Shown here piece by piece: positions 14,584-26,405 of a DNA stretch of 64,000 nucleotides. Every line of letters begins with the position of its first letter. Position 1 is the stretch's first letter. A program made the translations under genes and the position numbers. Under the pieces are notes generated by a model, which was given only the letters and a program-made list of their open reading frames with translations, was not told the origin of the DNA and did not search any database. Source of the DNA: Morella rubra (lineage: Eukaryota > Streptophyta > Magnoliopsida > Fagales > Myricaceae); the NCBI GenBank assembly GCA_003952965.2, contig CM025849.1, forward strand, positions 35,243,942-35,307,941, written 5' to 3'.

Positions 14584-15068
14584 TGTTACAAAATGAAAGG
14601 AGTTCGGGTAATAAAGTTGGAATCTTGAGCAGATGAGTTTTGGGGAAGGAAGACGACGGCTACTACAGTTTAGATGGAGTTAGAAGTTTCGGGAGTTTGA
14701 AGGGAGCTTAGTCGAACTTGGTCAACATCCAGCGTGGCCAAGTCTTTTAATTGGCGTCTTGGCTTTTGGTTGTTATGAGCAGTGGGCTTCGGCCTATTAG
14801 TTGTAGTCATTTAGTATTTCCTGTATTGGGTTTATTGCCCATTAGTTTATTGGCCCTGGCCCAGCCCGTGTGTGGGTGGAAGAGACAAGATTATAGGGCA
14901 CCTGCGTTGCTTTTTTATCTTTATCGAATCTGTGATGAACTATTAGACTATGGAGGCTTGCCACCTCGAATTGGCCTTATCGTTCTCATTTCTATGAATG
15001 AATTGAGTTTATTCACGTTACAGTGCTTTCTTAACTAAACCTAAGTTACAATCTAGAAATTTGTAACA
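14584..15068 (+). repeat. Ty3-gypsy 5' LTR
   Basis: About 485 bp. It begins TGTTACAAA and ends TTTGTAACA, a 9-bp terminal inverted repeat. It matches 19482-19949 along its whole length with many small indels and substitutions ('ggaggcttgccacctcgaat' is identical in both). Confidence 0.9.
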
Positions 15069-15070
15069 AT

Positions 15071-15084
15071 TTGGTATCAGAGCC
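15071..15084 (+). other. Gypsy primer-binding site
   Basis: TTGGTATCAGAGCC starts two bases after the 5' LTR. It is complementary to initiator methionine tRNA, as in many plant chromoviruses. Confidence 0.85.
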
Positions 15085-15095
15085 AGGTTCCTGGA

Positions 15096-18000
15096 ATGGC
15101 AGAGGGTATCGTGCAGTGAAGCTAGCTGAAGGGTTGGACGAAGTGCGGGAAGAGCAAGAATCCCAGAGATTGCGTATGGAGGAGCTGATGCAGCAGCTGG
15201 GACATCTGACCTTGGGTCTTCAAGCTGTGGTACAGACGTTGGATCAAAATAGGCGTGAACCACCTGCACATGGGCATCATCAACATCAAAACCATGAAGT
15301 ACGAGGGGTCCAAATGAGGTCAGTACGCTTGGACTTCCCCAGATTTGAGGGTGAGGATCCCACAGGTTGGCTTTATAGGGCCAATCAACTTTTTACCTTC
15401 AACTAAACAGCACCACAACACAAGCTTTTTATGGCCTCATTTCACATGGAGGGTAATGCATTGATTTGGTTTAGGGAGGTAGAAAAATCTGGAGCTATTA
15501 CTAGTTGGGAGGGACTTGAGAGGGCTCTACTGAACCGATTTGGTCCTCAAGTTTATGATGACCCCATGGAGGGGTTAGTAAGACTCAAACAAACAGGGAC
15601 AGTAGAAGAGTATACTAGTCAGTTTGAAATTTTAGCAAACAGGTTGGGTGGGTTGGATGAAAATCATAAACTAAGCTGCTACCTCAGTGGCTTAAAAGAT
15701 GAGATTAGCTATCCATTAAGATGCTGAATCCCACCAGCATACAAAGGGCGTTTGCTTTAGCTAGAATGCAGGAAGAATATCTAATGAGTAGGAAGGAAGT
15801 CAATGAGGGCTGGACCAAGCAATTTCTCTACCACTCACGTAGCACAACCAGTCACCAATGCTGTCATTAAACAGAATGTGAGAGTTCAGCGAATTTCACC
15901 TCAGCAAATGAAGGAGAGGCGGGACAAGGGCCTATGTTACCACTGTGATTCCAAGTGGAATCCGAGCCACAAATGCCCAAACTTAAAGCTGTACATGGTG
16001 GATGGCAGTGAAGAATTCATGGAGACAGCTTCTTATGAGGAGGAAAACGAGGGCAACCAGTGGTGGAAGAGGTGATAGAGGTGGAGACTTGTGAAGAGAG
16101 ACCAAACATCTCTCTACATGCCATAACAGGGTTTGTTACATCCAGATCTATGAGAACCATGCGGGTTAAAGGCAGCTTGCACAACCAAGATATAGTGGTG
16201 CTTATTGACAGTGGGAGCACCCATAACTTTGTGGACCCAGCAATAGTAAAAAGTCTCAATTGCCCATTGACCCTAGGCACAAGCTGAGTGTGGCTGTGGC
16301 TAATGGAGAACGAATCCTAAGTGAAGGGGAAGTCAAAAATATGAAGGTTAAGATGCAGGGGCATAATTTCACTTTGGATGCTTACGTGTTGGTCTTAGGG
16401 GGATGTGACATGGTATTGGGGGTCCAATGGCTGAAAACTCTAGGAACCATTTCCTGGAATTTTAATGACCTAAGTATGAGGTTTGAACACGGTTCAAAGG
16501 AAGTTCAATTGTGTGGGTTAGTAGCAACCCAATTTATGCAAGACATTATCAATTTAAAAATGATTAAAGGAGAAAAAAGGGGGTTGTTCTTGCAAATGGT
16601 GCTGAATGATAGTAGAGACAAGGAGAAGCAGATTAGCAATACTGAAGTGGCAGATCTGTTGCTGTGTTTTTCTGACCTTTTTGAGGAGCCTCAAGGGCTG
16701 CCACCAAAGAGGTCTCATGACCATGCAATCGTGTTGAAGGAAGGGACTCAGCCTGTGAGTGTGAGGCCCTACCGCTATGCATACTATCCAAAAGGATGAA
16801 ATTGAGAAAATAGTGCAAGAGTTGTTGGATCCGGTGTGATTAGGGCTTCCCAAAGCCCATTTTCATCCCCAGTTTTACTAGTTCGAAAGGCTGATGGGAG
16901 TTGGCGTCTTTGTGTGGATTACCGGGCCTTAAATAGTGCTACGGTCAAAGACAAATTTCCCATACCGGTTATAGATGAGCTGTTGGACGAGCTTTACGGG
17001 GCAAAGATTTTTTCTAAGCTGGATTTACGTTCTGGTTATCACCAGATCATGGTAAAGGAGGAAGACATCCCAAAAACAGCATTTCGAACGCATGAGGGAC
17101 ACTATGAGTTTTTAGTGATGCCCTTCGGGCTCACTAACGCCCGTTCAACATTTCAGTCACTAATGAATGAGGTTTTCAGGCCGTACCTTCGAAAATTCAT
17201 CTTGGTTTTTTTTTATGATATTTTGGTGTATAGTAGGAGCATGGAGGAGCACTTTACAGCACTTGGAGGTGACTATAAGGGTGCTGCAGAGCACCACCTC
17301 TTTGCTAAGAGGTCCAAATGCACGTTTGCCTTGTGACGAGGTAGACTATTTGGGACATTTAATATCTGCCCAGGGAGTAAGGGCAGATCCATCCAAGCTG
17401 CAAGCCATGCTAGAATGGCCAATTCCTAAGTCCCTTAAGGCCTTGAGGGGCTTCCTCGGTCTCACGGGGTATTATCGGAAGTTTATCAAAGGGTATGGAT
17501 GATAGCGGCCCCTCTAACCAACCTACTCAAGAAATAATGGGTTCCATTGGAGTGATGAGGCACACACGGCCTTTCTCAACTTAAACAAGCGGTGACCAAC
17601 CCTCCGGTATTATCTTTACCAGATTTTACTAAACCATTTGTGATAGAATGTGATGCATTCCAACAGTGGAATAAGGGCTGTTTTGATGCAAGAGGTAGAC
17701 CACTTGCATTTTCAGCAAGGCATTGAAGGATAGATGCTCTCTATGTCAACATATGAGAGAGAACTCCTAGCTCTAGTTAGTGCCATACGCAAGTGGAGAC
17801 CATATCTGCTAGGACAGACCTTCAAGGTTCGCACGGATCAGCAAAGTTTGAAACATTTGCTTGAGCAGAAGGTAGGAACTCCTCTACAGCAAAAGTGGGT
17901 TACTAAGCTCTTAGGATATGACTTTTTGGTGGAGTATAAGCAAGGGCGAGACAATAAGGTTGCTGATGCTTTATCAAGAAAGTTTGAAGAATTGGAAGGG

Positions 18001-19470
18001 GTGGAACAAGGAGAACTCAAGGCATTTTGTTCCCTATTGCTACTTGGTTGGCAGATTTGAGGCAGGCTTATTTAACCGACATCCGCTTGCAAGATCTTCT
18101 TGCAAAGCTTCAAGAGGGAAAGTTGGATCCCCTCAAATATAAACTGGTGAATGGACTGCTGTACTACAAGGGCAGAATTTACATTGGGGATGATTTGGCT
18201 CTTAAGGAAAGAATCCTCAACTTGGTGCATGACAGCCCACTGGGAGGACACGCTGGGTATGAAAAATCCTATCAACGAGCTAAAAGGGATTTCTATTGGC
18301 AAGGAATGAAACAAGATATCAAAATTACATCAAACAGTGCCAGATTTGCCAACAAAATAAGTATGAAATATGCGGCCAGCAGGCTTACTTCAGCCACTGC
18401 CCATCCCTCAAAAACCTTGGACCAACATCTCCATGGATTTCATAGAGGGATTGCCAAAATCACAAGGTTATAGTGTGATTTTTGTTATTGTGGATAGGCT
18501 AACTAAGTACAGTCACTTCTTACCACTCAAACACCCCTACACAGCCAAGCTAGTGGCTCAAACATTCATGCAAAATATTTTCAAACTTCATGGGTTTCCT
18601 GAAACCATAATCTCAGATAGAGATCCAATTTTTACTAGCAGTTTTTGGCAAGAATTATTTCGCATGCAAGGGGTGAAACTCAATCTCAGCACTGCATACC
18701 ACCCCCAAACAGATGGACAGACAGAGGCCATTAACAAATGCATTGAAGGTTATCTTAGGTGCATGATTGGGGATAAACCTAAGGGTTGGGTTGATTGGCT
18801 AGCACTGGCCGAATGGAATCACAACACAAGCATGAATTTTTCGACAAAGATGACTCCTTTTGAGGCAGTTTATAGGTACTTACCTCCTCGATTTCCGACA
18901 TACAAATCGGGCACCACAGCAGTTGCAGTGTGGATGACACCCTACGCAGAGAGCTCCTTATGTCACTGCTTAGGGAGAATCTACAAAAGGCACAGAATCG
19001 AATGAAGAAATAATGCTGACTTGAAGAGAATTGAGAGAGAATTTAAGGAGGGAGATCTTGTTTACCTCCGGTTGCAGCCTTACCGGCAGCTATCGGTGAA
19101 ACAACCGCCACAATCAAAAAATTATCTCCGTGATACTATGGGCCTTTCCGTGCTCAGCGCGTCGGATCCGTCGCCTACCGCCTTGAATCTGCCACCAGGG
19201 TCCACAATTCACCTGTTTTTCACGTATCGCAACTCAAACCCCATATTGGCAATCGGGTATCTCCCTCGCCACACTACCACCACGAACTCGCAAGGGGAGC
19301 TCCAACCTGAACCAATAGCAGTGCTTGACCGTCGTCTCACCAGATCTGGCTCCAGGCTGTGACCGAAGTACTGATACAGTGGCACGGCCAAACTCAAGAT
19401 GACGCCACCTGGGAGAAACTCTTCCAGCTTCAACGCGATTTTCCACACCTTGTGGGCAAGGTGTTTTGAG
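15096..19470 (+). pseudogene. Ty3-gypsy chromovirus gag-pol, degenerate
   Basis: The polyprotein is broken into many frames. About 15130-15720: gag (LDFPRFEGEDPTGWLYRA) with a stop near 15404. 15800-16060: zinc knuckle (CYHCDSKWNPSHKC). About 16100-16500: protease with LIDSGSTHNF. 16836-17500: reverse transcriptase with [12 protein letters not shown] and MPFGLTNA; the catalytic pair normally written D-D reads Y-D (Tyr codon at 17214-17216). 17734-18000: RNase H (RTDQQSLKHLL, KVADALSRK). 18180-19000: integrase with an H-H-C-C type region, ISMDFIEGLP, ISDRDPIFTS and TDGQTEAINKC. About 19300-19470: chromodomain-like end (DDATWEK). Domain order PR-RT-RH-INT-chromo defines a chromovirus. Frameshifts, stops and the lost catalytic residue show it is inactive. 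Confidence 0.92.
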
Positions 19471-19480
19471 GGGGGGAGTA
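19467..19480 (+). other. Gypsy polypurine tract
   Basis: Purine-rich GAGGGGGGGAG immediately before the 3' LTR, at the position where plus-strand DNA synthesis is primed. Confidence 0.8.
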
Positions 19481-19481
19481 T

Positions 19482-19949
19482 TGTTACAAGATGAAAGGAG
19501 TTTAGGGCTAATAAAGTTGAATCTTGAGCAGATGAGTTTTGGGGAAGGAAGATGCGGCTACTGCAGTTTAGATGGAGTTAGAAGTTTCGGGAGTTTGAAG
19601 GAGCTTGGTCGACTTGGTCAACATTCCAGCGTGGCCAAGTCTTTTAATTGGCGTTTTGGCTTTTGGTTGTTTTGAGCAGTGGGCTTCGGCTATTAGTTGT
19701 AGTCATTTAGTATTTCCTGTTTGGGTGGCTTGCCCATTAGTTTATTAGCTCTTGTGTGGATGGGAGATCAGGTTATAGGGCACCTGCATTTTTTTTATCT
19801 TTATCGAATTTGTGATGAACTGTTAGACTATGGAGGCTTGCCACCTCGAATTGGCCTTATCGTTCTCATTTCTATGAATGAATTGAAGTTTATTCACGTT
19901 ACAGTGCTTTCTTAACTAAACTTAAGTTACAATCTAGAAATTTGTAACA
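19482..19949 (+). repeat. Ty3-gypsy 3' LTR
   Basis: About 468 bp. It pairs with 14584-15068, has the same TGTTACA...TTTGTAACA ends and is followed by CACCT. It is slightly shorter than the 5' LTR because of several internal deletions, so the insertion is not recent. Confidence 0.9.
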
Positions 19950-20330
19950 CACCTATTACATATCGCTCTAGGCCTATACATGTATATAAGGAAAGTTCAT
20001 TGCAAACCTAATTTTCTCAAAATAAATTGCACATACATTAAAGGTTGTGAGTTAAATATATTCTTATATCATAGTTGTCCTGGAGCCAGCTCTGTATAAA
20101 GACAACGTTTTTTTTTTTTTTTTTGGCAACTATTTAAGATCTAATTAATTAAACAAAGTTTATACGTAGATATGAATATATATATACAAGCATGGCCCGT
20201 TATATTAATATACAAGCGTTCATGCAGCAGTACAATAATTAAGTTTCTGAGTCAAACACTAATTAACTTATTTAATCAATATGTTATAGATCTTGATTAG
20301 AGGGTTAGAAGAACTTATATCAACATCAGC

Positions 20331-20870
20331 TGATCATGGCTGCTTATGTATTTATGTATATAGTAATTATCAATAATATTGGCACGGTCAAATTAATGAA
20401 AGAATATTACATATTTCCAGTTTTATCATCTCATTACTACTGTTCTCAACGTTCTCAGTTTTCACCAAATAGAATAATCGACAAGTATATATATAGATAT
20501 AGAATGAATATCTACTATCCCTACAGCATGGCCCACCGTGTAATATATATATCACGGCCATGCAGCAGTACATACATTAATTAAGTTTCGAGTCAAACCA
20601 CTAATCTACCTAATTTATCTGTTATAAATTCTTTATTAGAGCGTTAAGAACTTATACAACATTCAGCTGATCATGGCTGCTTATCGCTATTTACTTACTA
20701 TAATAATTATCACATTCACGAGCAAATTAATGACAAGTAATATTACATATTTCCAGTATTATCATCTCATTAACTGTTCTCAAACGTCCTGTCTTTCTTC
20801 AAAGAAGAATCGACACAGTAATATATAGATATATTCACTCAGCGTGCAGGCTCTTGTTTTTTTGGCATGT
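20331..20870. repeat. Local tandem duplication of GH1 spacer DNA
   Basis: Two units of about 336 bp start with 'gctgatcatggctgcttat' at 20331 and 20667. Each continues through a sequence close to 'attacatatttccagttttatcatctcatta' (with 'agtatt' in the second), which also occurs once at 12430-12465. The units have diverged by many small changes and contain 'atatat' tracts. No coding capacity. Confidence 0.75.
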
Positions 20871-20991
20871 TTCCAGTACATGCAAGCTTCCCAAATGTGG
20901 AGGCAACATAATCGATCACATCCAAAACATAAGATCATAACATAACCCAATACAATGACTCAATGAGAATACATAAAATCTGGCCAAGTGG

Positions 20992-21718
20992 TGTAGTCTG
21001 GAGTGCAAAGTGTCAAAACCCTCCAATAGTCGGAGCGACAAAAGGTATATTTAACCATGCAGGTTGACCTCTTGAAGACTTATCAAGCTGCGTGTGTTCA
21101 AAAGGACAATATTTACAAAAACGAAAGGGAAAGAAAAGTCCTCATGATACAGCTTTAACTAATTGCGTGGTAGATTGACCATGCATTTCGCACCAAGCAG
21201 TCTTCATTGTTCTTATCTCAATAGCATGATCTTAAGCCCTGGTCGTATATTCATTTGAAGAATAGTCTTTCTTCTAGAATCAATACCTTATCCGCTGGAC
21301 AGAAATAGTGATCCTAATCCAAGACTCTTTATTTATTGCATAACCACGAAAATGTCTCAGCTGCAAAAATTTTAAATGAGATTTTCTCCCATCGATCAGT
21401 CTAAGCTATTGCATCGAGAGGCAGCTTGTTGTCACAGATCATGGAAGATTTCAGATAGATATCTATGCATAACTGGATGCCTGTTTTTCTATGACTATGA
21501 GGGTGTTTAATTAATTTAGAGTAGAGATTCAAACCTAACCATTGCCAACATTAATCGGCCTTCAGTGGCTAGCTAGCTTGTTGAAGAGATTAACTGACCC
21601 CCCTTACCTAAACATGTATTATGTAGAAGGAATATTAATTATAAGTGCATATATATACGAAAGATCATCATATTCTAATTAAGAAGCTGATCAAGACTTA
21701 GAAAGGGATTTTGTGCTC
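20992..21718. repeat. Duplicated GH1 spacer, copy B
   Basis: Aligns with 12535-13190. Relative to that copy it carries about 100 extra bases around 21309-21420. It lies upstream of the promoter and first exon of GH1 copy B. Confidence 0.85.
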
Positions 21719-22544
21719 ACTGACTATTCGTTGCGATCAATTAAATCAGATATGGACATTTTAATGCTGCTTCTGGTATTTCTTATAGAGGGTACGAGCT
21801 ACTACAGCGACGGAATGGGAATAGAGATGGGAAATTAAAGGGACTGCCTTCATGACGTGTTTTTCGAGATCTACCGGACATCATTAAACGACAGAACTAC
21901 CTACCTACATACATGCATGTATGTATACATCCAATTATAACGTGGTTAACATTAAATATGACAAAGGACTTGCACAAAAAAATAAAATAAATAAAATTGT
22001 GAGGTCCAACTTATTATTAGATTTTAGTTTAAAGTTTTTGCATTTCAAATGTTTTTGGATTTTTCCAAATATATGTAGAAACGTGTCTCTTTTGTTCCTC
22101 CCGCTTAGTAGACTACTGACTGACATTTCTCCACAGTGATGCTAATGTGCTGATTAATTAGATATATATCAGTTAATTTTTAGAAGGAGAGAAATTTAAC
22201 ACATACCCTGATCTTTATTTAATTTCTCTCCATCTAAAAAATTGGCATTGAAGATTAACGGCACTTTGAAAATTCTGTTGACGGTTGCGTTCTAAAGTAA
22301 AACTTGAGAATTGGCACAAGTTAAGTAGTGCAAATTAATGAAATTTATAGTTCGTAAAATGTGTCAAAAGTAGGTCTAGACTTTTCCTCAAAATAAAATT
22401 CAATATATACGAGTTAATTAGATAAATAATTAACGAGGTAATTAAATAGGTTTTTTTTTTTTTTTAAGGACTGGCATAAATATGACGAATAAGTACTTGA
22501 TTACTTGCAAATGGGCTGTCGTTTTCTTCATTTCTTTTATTTAA

Positions 22545-22671
22545 ACAATTGGTTGTCGTAGCACGCTTCGTGTACAGTTTCCTTCAGTGTTGAGTGATGT
22601 ACTATTTCGCAAATTGACCAAACGAAAAAAGAGAAAAATAATTATTTACTTAGCGTTGGTGCTCTATAAAA
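22545..22671 (+). promoter_or_regulatory. Upstream region and TATA box of GH1 copy B
   Basis: TATAAAA at 22665-22671 lies about 36 bp before the first ATG. The part at 22545-22620 has a paralogous copy at 1546-1626, which shows it belongs to the ancestral gene unit. Confidence 0.6.
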
Positions 22672-23030
22672 CGCCAAGCTAGTGCTATACGACATCAGAG
22701 TCAGATATGGTATTTCAAGGCTATTTGCTTCTAGGCCTTCATCTTCTTCTTCTTGGCACTAATAGCATTGCTGTTACAGTCCCTAGCCTTGACGCTGCTT
22801 TACTGAACCGAGCAGTTTTCCAGCTGGTTCATTTTTGGGACAGCATCGTCGTCTACCAGGTAATAATAGCCCTGGAGTTTCCTACATGTTCGTATATACA
22901 TATAGAGTTCCTCTACAACTTCCCCGAGTTTTCAAGAATGATGCATATAAATGTGTGCCAATGTTTCTTTTAAATTACAGTACGAAGGTGCGGCAAATGA
23001 AGTGGTAGAGGACCAAGCATAGATATCCAG

Positions 23031-24000
23031 GTCTCTCTCTCTCTTCCCCTGTCCCTCGCTACTTTTTTTTTTTCCGTCTCTCTCGTTTCTTTGAAAGCAA
23101 ATTGAAGTTATTAATGTGATCTCTCTTTCTCTCTCTTCATTGAAAACCACGTCATGTGATCACGTTACAGATGATATGTACTTTTGGTTAAATACCAATA
23201 CTTAGGAGCTGGAGAGAGTTTCTCCCTTTTTATTTTCTTCCTTTAGATGGAGCTGGAAAAATTCAAGCTAGGGCTGACTAATGAGGAATCCAAAGGGTAT
23301 ATATATGTACGAAGAATATTGGATTTAAATTCCAATTAATGAAGGTTAAAAATTAAGATCCAAGCTTTTAATATTAGCAGGCATAGTTGTCGACCTCTTT
23401 AGCAAGTTAAGTATGTAATTGATTTATCCTAAACTAATATGCTTCTCTTAAATATTTAATATATACATATGTTTGTGAGACCAATTATGTGTAACCAATT
23501 ACTGCTCCGCCGGATTGTGTGGTGCAAATATACAGAGAAAGGTACACGTGGGTCAAGGGATCATGTGTGTTAGTCTTAATTAGTTAAGTTATAGCTCAAA
23601 GTCGCTTATTGAAATTTTATATATATTTTCTGATCATACAATATTTAATGTTTGGCCCATGGCATGCTCAGCATGGTCCATGCTTTTAATGTTTGAACGT
23701 AATTTAATGTTTGAACGGTTTTGGGATAACTTAAATAATATGTAATTAAATTATAAGCATAATTTTATTGACTATAGATGTATTATAACTCATGTGTAGG
23801 AGCATGAAATATTTTTAGTTCTCAATTATGTATAAGTATAATAAAAACAGTATATTTATCTATGTAAGTATGATAGTATATGTATTAAGTGTTGAGTGAT
23901 ATAGTGTTAAGTATAGAAACTTTATTTGACATAACGATAATCTAAGTAATTACAACATAACACTGTATGAGAAGTAAGAAAATACTATTACTACTAATAG
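23031..24000. other. AT-rich DNA inside GH1-B
   Basis: Starts with a CT-rich tract (23031-23140) and then AT-rich sequence without GH1 similarity. No element ends were identified. Confidence 0.4.
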
Positions 24001-24016
24001 AATGATGTACGCAACG

Positions 24017-24280
24017 TGTCTAAGGTACTATTATATTACATAATATGTATGAAGTACTATTAAATAATATGTATAAAGTACTATAAAAATTATAATAATA
24101 TGTATAAGGTACTATATAAATAATATGTATAAGGTAATATATAAATAATAATTAAAGGTACTATATATTAAATAAATATATAAAGTACTATATATTACAT
24201 AATATGTAAATGTCTAAGGTACTATATATATAATATGTATACGGTACTATATATATATTATTACATAATATGTATAATAA
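24017..24280. repeat. AT-rich minisatellite
   Basis: Roughly ten imperfect units built around 'aatatgtataaggtactat', with unit lengths of about 22-35 bp separated by 'ata' tracts. Non-coding. Confidence 0.8.
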
Positions 24281-24619
24281 TTTTATATGATAAAAAAATA
24301 TTTTATTATTTGTCTTCATTTATCATTAGTTTATATGATAATAATTTTATCATATTATTAAAATATTTCCTAATATTCCGTGTTATTTCATTTTTAATCA
24401 TAATTTAATTATGAAATAAAAATATGCATAAACCACGAAAAATTGGATCATCAACCACAAATATTATAACATGTACAAACATAACTGTTCGAACGTCTGA
24501 AATAAACATAAATACATGACAAAATAATATAAAAATACTATTGATACTTTTTCTTCTGCTCCGCCACCAACTACTGCTCGACATCATCTATCCTCTACAT
24601 GATGTTTTCCCAACAGGTC

Positions 24620-25768
24620 ACCTAATCCTTTTGTTGTTCCTGCTGGCTCGACTCCATCTCATCGAGTTTCTTCTGCATGTCTGCTATGTTGGTGATGACG
24701 GGAGCGATGACAATCTTAATTGCGCTTACAATATGGCGCTCTATGTCCCCCAAGGACCTATTAGTGGCGACTAAGAATAGGATGCTCCAGCGGAAGACTC
24801 GGCTGGCTCCAACAGCTGGACCTCTCTCCTCGAGGCTACGGTGGAGGAGCTGTTGCAACTCGACATTGTGACGCCTGTCCATGTGACAAGTTGTGTTGAG
24901 CTATGACCCCGTTCATAGCACTGAGTTGAGTAGTGGTTGGCTTATGACTCCCAACCACTACCCTAGAATCAAACATGAAACGGGTCAGTATTACATTGTA
25001 TGGTAGACCTTCCTTAGCTGTTTACTGAGCCTTGGCTCGAATCATTTGGAACATGAATAGAAGGAGGTCAATCGGCTCCAACCTCGCCACCAGCATTATC
25101 ATCATCTGTGCTCGGGGGGCGGTACACTCCGTGTGATGGAGTCGCATGTAAAAATATAATGGCAGAAGATGAGGTGGAACATGCGTCAAAACCCAAAAAG
25201 TAATTTTTGCGACATTGATGACTGTATCAAATAGTGATACTCTCCGTCATCAGTCGGAATACCTCCTCATATGGTAATACAACTACGAGCTTGACAGCAG
25301 GATAAGCCTTAGTCGCCTTTGAATGCCAATGCAATCGGCCCAGGATGTCAAAAAACCTTGATACGAACTCCTCGGATGATGACCTTCTACTCATCTCGAT
25401 GTCAATCTCCGTCAATGCAACGTATAACTCCTGGACCAGGACCAAGAGATCACGCGAACCCAGCCCCGATGGATGAAGATTTGGTGGATAGTGCGGCCTT
25501 CAAAATTGAAGTTGTAGAAGTCCGTAGTGCAAATGAGCCTCTTGACCACAACTTGATGCCTAAACATACATGTCCATCTCTCCTCCGTACTCATAACTTC
25601 ATTTGGAGGAGCCTGTGAAGAAGGAGAATCAGTTGATTTGGAATGCCTCCAATATTCGCTTAGTCTCAAAAAAAAAAAATGAAAACAAAAAAAAAGTCGT
25701 AGAACAGACAATAACAAATTCAACGTTGCAATAGTAAAAGTAAAAAACATCGAACGGATAATATCCAA
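24620..25768 (-). pseudogene. Plant transposon protein remnant (Transposase_32-like)
   Basis: Minus-strand frames, broken several times, read in order: a segment with ERWTCMFRHQVVVKRLICTT and IHRGW (25412-25768), then ELYVALTEIDIEMSRRSSSE (25227-25445), LARLEPIDLLLFMFQMIRAK and GLPYNVILTRFMF (about 25000), and a tail near 24620-24880. The pattern of a 'region ending in R-G-W', a 'variable domain' and 'LPYxxxLTRxF' resembles the putative plant transposon protein family (PF20167), found in plant mobile DNA. The identification is from memory of that family and needs a profile search. Confidence 0.55.
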
Positions 25769-26062
25769 ACGTTCAAATCACATGTATTAAAACATAGAAC
25801 GAAATGTACTAAAACATTGAATGGAGAGCCTATCCATCGAACGGAATAATGTTTAAATGATAATATTTAAACGCACCGTTTTAGCCAACAATTCAATGGA
25901 TTCAACGTTAAGGGATACTTTGCGTGGTCTTTGTTGGATAACTTTGAATGGAATTCTAGATACACAGTTCGGTTTGGCATCAACTATGTAGACTACAAGA
26001 ATGGATTGAAAAGATACCCTAATCTCTCAGCCCATTGGTTCAAGAATTTCCTCAAGAAATAG

Positions 26063-26405
26063 ACGCGACGTTCAAATGTACTTTCAAGTATTGAGATTGG
26101 ACCATCACCAATCAATAAACTGAAGATCATATATAATTTCTTCGCCGGATGTGCTTTTTAAAAATAAGGTTTTCAAAACATATGTTTTTATAATTTTGTC
26201 TGACCATACTCTTACGTCGTTTGAATTTATACACTAGTAATCGACGAATCTATATAGACGACGGGTCGCTGTAGACAAAAACCAATTTCTCAACAATATC
26301 TGTGTTTGAGCCAATAATATATACCAGCAGTCATTGCACCTCTTACATGTGTTGGGTTCAGAAAGAGCCCATATAATTGGCCTAATTTATTGTGCTTACC
26401 TGCTC
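26063..26405. repeat. GH1 3' flank, copy B
   Basis: Paralogous to 12010-12370, with the same order of short words after the stop codon. Non-coding. Confidence 0.8.

Larger units (their letters stand above)
14584..19949 (+). mobile_element. Ty3-gypsy chromovirus, full-length insertion
   Basis: Complete LTR-PBS-gag-pol-PPT-LTR unit of about 5.4 kb, flanked by CACCT on both sides. It sits in non-coding DNA between the two GH1 pseudogene regions. Confidence 0.92.
22707..26062 (+). pseudogene. GH1 beta-glucosidase pseudogene, copy B
   Basis: Exon 1 (22707-22859) encodes a hydrophobic signal peptide (MVFQGYLLLGLHLLLLGTN) and the entry to the GH1 fold. The segment usually read as FxFGTASSxYQ is frame-broken near 22830. 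An intron with GT-AG ends follows. Exon 2 (22981-23030) starts YEGAANE and is shifted soon after. The last exon (about 25898-26062) is open and reads [14 protein letters not shown] to the normal NFLKK stop. All middle exons, including both catalytic glutamates, are missing; 23031-25897 holds AT-rich DNA, a minisatellite and a transposon-protein remnant. The family hydrolyses beta-glucosides. This copy is dead. Confidence 0.9.
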
